Below, piece by piece: positions 5,803 through 6,304 of a stretch of 6,304 nucleotides of DNA. Numbering within the stretch: the stretch's first letter is position 1; each line of letters starts with the position of its first letter. A program made the position numbers and the translations under genes. This DNA comes from Candidatus Pacearchaeota archaeon (GTDB taxonomy: Archaea; Nanoarchaeota; Nanoarchaeia; Pacearchaeales; GW2011-AR1): assembly GCA_002686195.1 (NCBI GenBank), contig NZAS01000061.1, positions 1 through 6,304 on the forward strand. The letters are read 5' to 3'. The notes below the pieces were generated by a model. The model had not been told where the DNA came from. It did not search any database and saw only the letters and a list, made by a program, of their open reading frames with translations.

Positions 5803-5898
5803 ATGCAATCTAATTTGTGGGGTAGTCTTGCCTTAGTCTATTATCTCTCGTCTATGGCTCTATTAGGTGGCTTAAAATTGATTATGTTATATGATTAA
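5803..5898 (+). CDS. Doubtful small hydrophobic peptide (31 aa)
   Basis: A plus-strand ATG frame of 31 codons encodes MQSNLWGSLALVYYLSS (1-17), then a second hydrophobic run, ending LKLIMLYD before TAA. Almost the whole peptide could form one membrane-spanning helix. The frame ends 13 nt before a terminator that also works on the plus strand (5911-5957), which would suit a short monocistronic transcript. Against it, GTGGGG touches the ATG with no spacing, so it cannot serve as a ribosome site. An in-frame GTG at 5797 has only a weak TAGG nine bases upstream. No convincing plus-strand promoter is seen, and an ORF of this size can occur by chance. It matches no family I recognise. Confidence 0.2.
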   Translation: MQSNLWGSLALVYYLSSMALLGGLKLIMLYD

Positions 5899-5910
5899 TG
5901 ACCCATAAAA

Positions 5911-5957
5911 CAAGGTACAAAAAAAGCCATCAAATTAATGATGGCTTTTTTACCTTT
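5911..5957. terminator. Bidirectional intrinsic terminator
   Basis: The inner stem aaaaaagccatca (5920-5932) with tgatggctttttt (5939-5951) is 13 bp with a 6-nt loop. An outer arm aaggt/acctt (5912-5916/5952-5956) extends it past a 3-nt bulge. T-tracts follow the GC part of the stem on both strands. On the minus strand it lies 27 nt after the stop of the 97-aa ORF and would separate it from hsp20. Confidence 0.85.
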
Positions 5958-5983
5958 GTTTTTAAGGATTTAAGGGTAATTAA

Positions 5984-6277
5984 TTACTCATTAAATGACC
6001 CCCTAACATTTTCAAGATGGGAAAGTAATAAATTGCTCTCCTTAGTACCTTCCTCAAACAATTCGATATTAGAAAATTGTTTCAAGGTTAAAAAACCGAT
6101 AAAAGCAAGGTCGGAAAATTCAAGGGTATTTTTATACAAAATTGAATTTATTTTTTTTTCAATTTCTTTATTTTCCTTGTCAAGTTCCGATTCCCTAAAA
6201 AGTACCGATTTTTTCGGTTGTTTTTCGGTTGTCGGTTGTATCTTATTATCTTCAATAGATTCAAATTTTGAACCCAT
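5984..6277 (-). CDS. Unrecognised Lys/Glu-rich protein (97 aa or C-terminal part)
   Basis: I do not recognise this protein. The first 30 residues (MGSKFESIEDNKIQPTTEKQ, then PKKSVLF) look disordered and charged. Residues 29-47 (ESELDKENKEIEKKINSIL) are a probable amphipathic or coiled-coil helix. Residues 51-74 (TLEFSDLAFIGFLTLKQFSN) form a more hydrophobic helix that is too polar for a clear membrane segment. The ending is SNLLLSHLENVRGSFNE. The start is uncertain: there is no Shine-Dalgarno before the ATG at 6277, and the same frame stays open for nine more codons (FARKLNSKK) to the window edge, so it may be the tail of a larger gene starting outside. It is soluble, probably helical, very AT-rich and unlike the beta-rich structural genes. 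It ends ahead of the strong terminator at 5911-5957, so it is a separate transcription unit. Confidence 0.65.
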   Translation of the reverse strand: MGSKFESIEDNKIQPTTEKQPKKSVLFRESELDKENKEIEKKINSILYKNTLEFSDLAFIGFLTLKQFSNIELFEEGTKESNLLLSHLENVRGSFNE

Positions 6278-6304
6278 TTTTTTGGAATTTAGTTTTCTTG
6301 CAAA

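Larger units (their letters stand above)
5439..5983. other. AT-rich intergenic region, 545 nt, no confident gene
   Basis: Between hsp20 and the right-hand ORF lies very AT-rich DNA. It contains the bidirectional terminator at 5911-5957, several minus-strand TATAAT strings (5510-5515, 5629-5634, 5724-5729, 5742-5747), a TATAAATG at 5646-5653 that is one base from the T4 late motif, and two TGTGGGG words exactly 20 nt apart (5796-5802, 5816-5822). The only ORF of any interest is the plus-strand 31-codon frame listed separately. Minus-strand frames of 20 and 28 codons have no ribosome site. Confidence 0.7.

Noticed and set aside
5781..5803. tRNA-like GGTTCAACCC string or tRNA-derived attachment site
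   Set aside because: The bases around it do not form a T-arm stem, and no anticodon or acceptor arm can be drawn on either strand.

Overview
The window looks like part of the structural (late) region of a tailed marine bacteriophage, most like the T4-related myophages of cyanobacteria and SAR11-type hosts. The basis is a run of six minus-strand genes made of beta-rich, Gly/Thr/Asn/Asp/Ser-rich modules typical of tail-fibre and baseplate appendage proteins in such phages, an adjacent small heat shock protein (Hsp20, a recurrent gene of T4-like marine phages), AT-rich DNA and very tight gene packing. Host and exact phage group are inferred from remembered family patterns, not from a search.

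Layout, in transcription order (right to left, minus strand): an unrecognised Lys/Glu-rich ORF at the right edge (5984-6277, possibly a 3' fragment) ends at a strong bidirectional terminator (5911-5957). Next comes an AT-rich stretch of about 545 nt (5439-5983) without a confident gene. It holds sigma70-like promoter candidates facing hsp20 and one doubtful plus-strand ORF for a 31-residue hydrophobic peptide. hsp20 follows (4986-5438). A 183-nt gap (4803-4985) carries a GC-rich hairpin that is an intrinsic terminator only when read on the plus strand, a T4-late-promoter-like TATATATA, and a bulged stem-loop that would lie in the 5' leader of the next genes.

The structural block is then 4455-4802 (115 aa, baseplate/adaptor-like beta protein), 4115-4453 (112 aa, tail-associated), 2587-4104 (505 aa, modular fibre/appendage protein), 2363-2563 (66 aa, isolated fibre-head domain), 2024-2359 (111 aa, small structural protein) and a fibre gene starting at 2013. 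The fibre gene stays open for 671 codons to the left edge, so it is 3'-incomplete here. Gaps are 1-23 nt, every gene has a Shine-Dalgarno-like sequence, and at two junctions the TAG stop is embedded in the next gene's AGGAG, so the block is probably one translationally coupled operon.

The genes share parts. The 505-aa and 66-aa proteins share an N-terminal head. The 505-aa protein and the fibre share an LTVxG...-type module. The 112-aa and 505-aa proteins end in a similar DGG-x-F tail. At the left edge the fibre gene enters an almost perfect 12-bp tandem repeat encoding Asp-Val-Thr-Gly. The most notable points are this minisatellite, the module sharing, and the unexplained plus-strand signals in the two gaps around hsp20. 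I see no defence system, CRISPR array, insertion sequence, integrase or tRNA.
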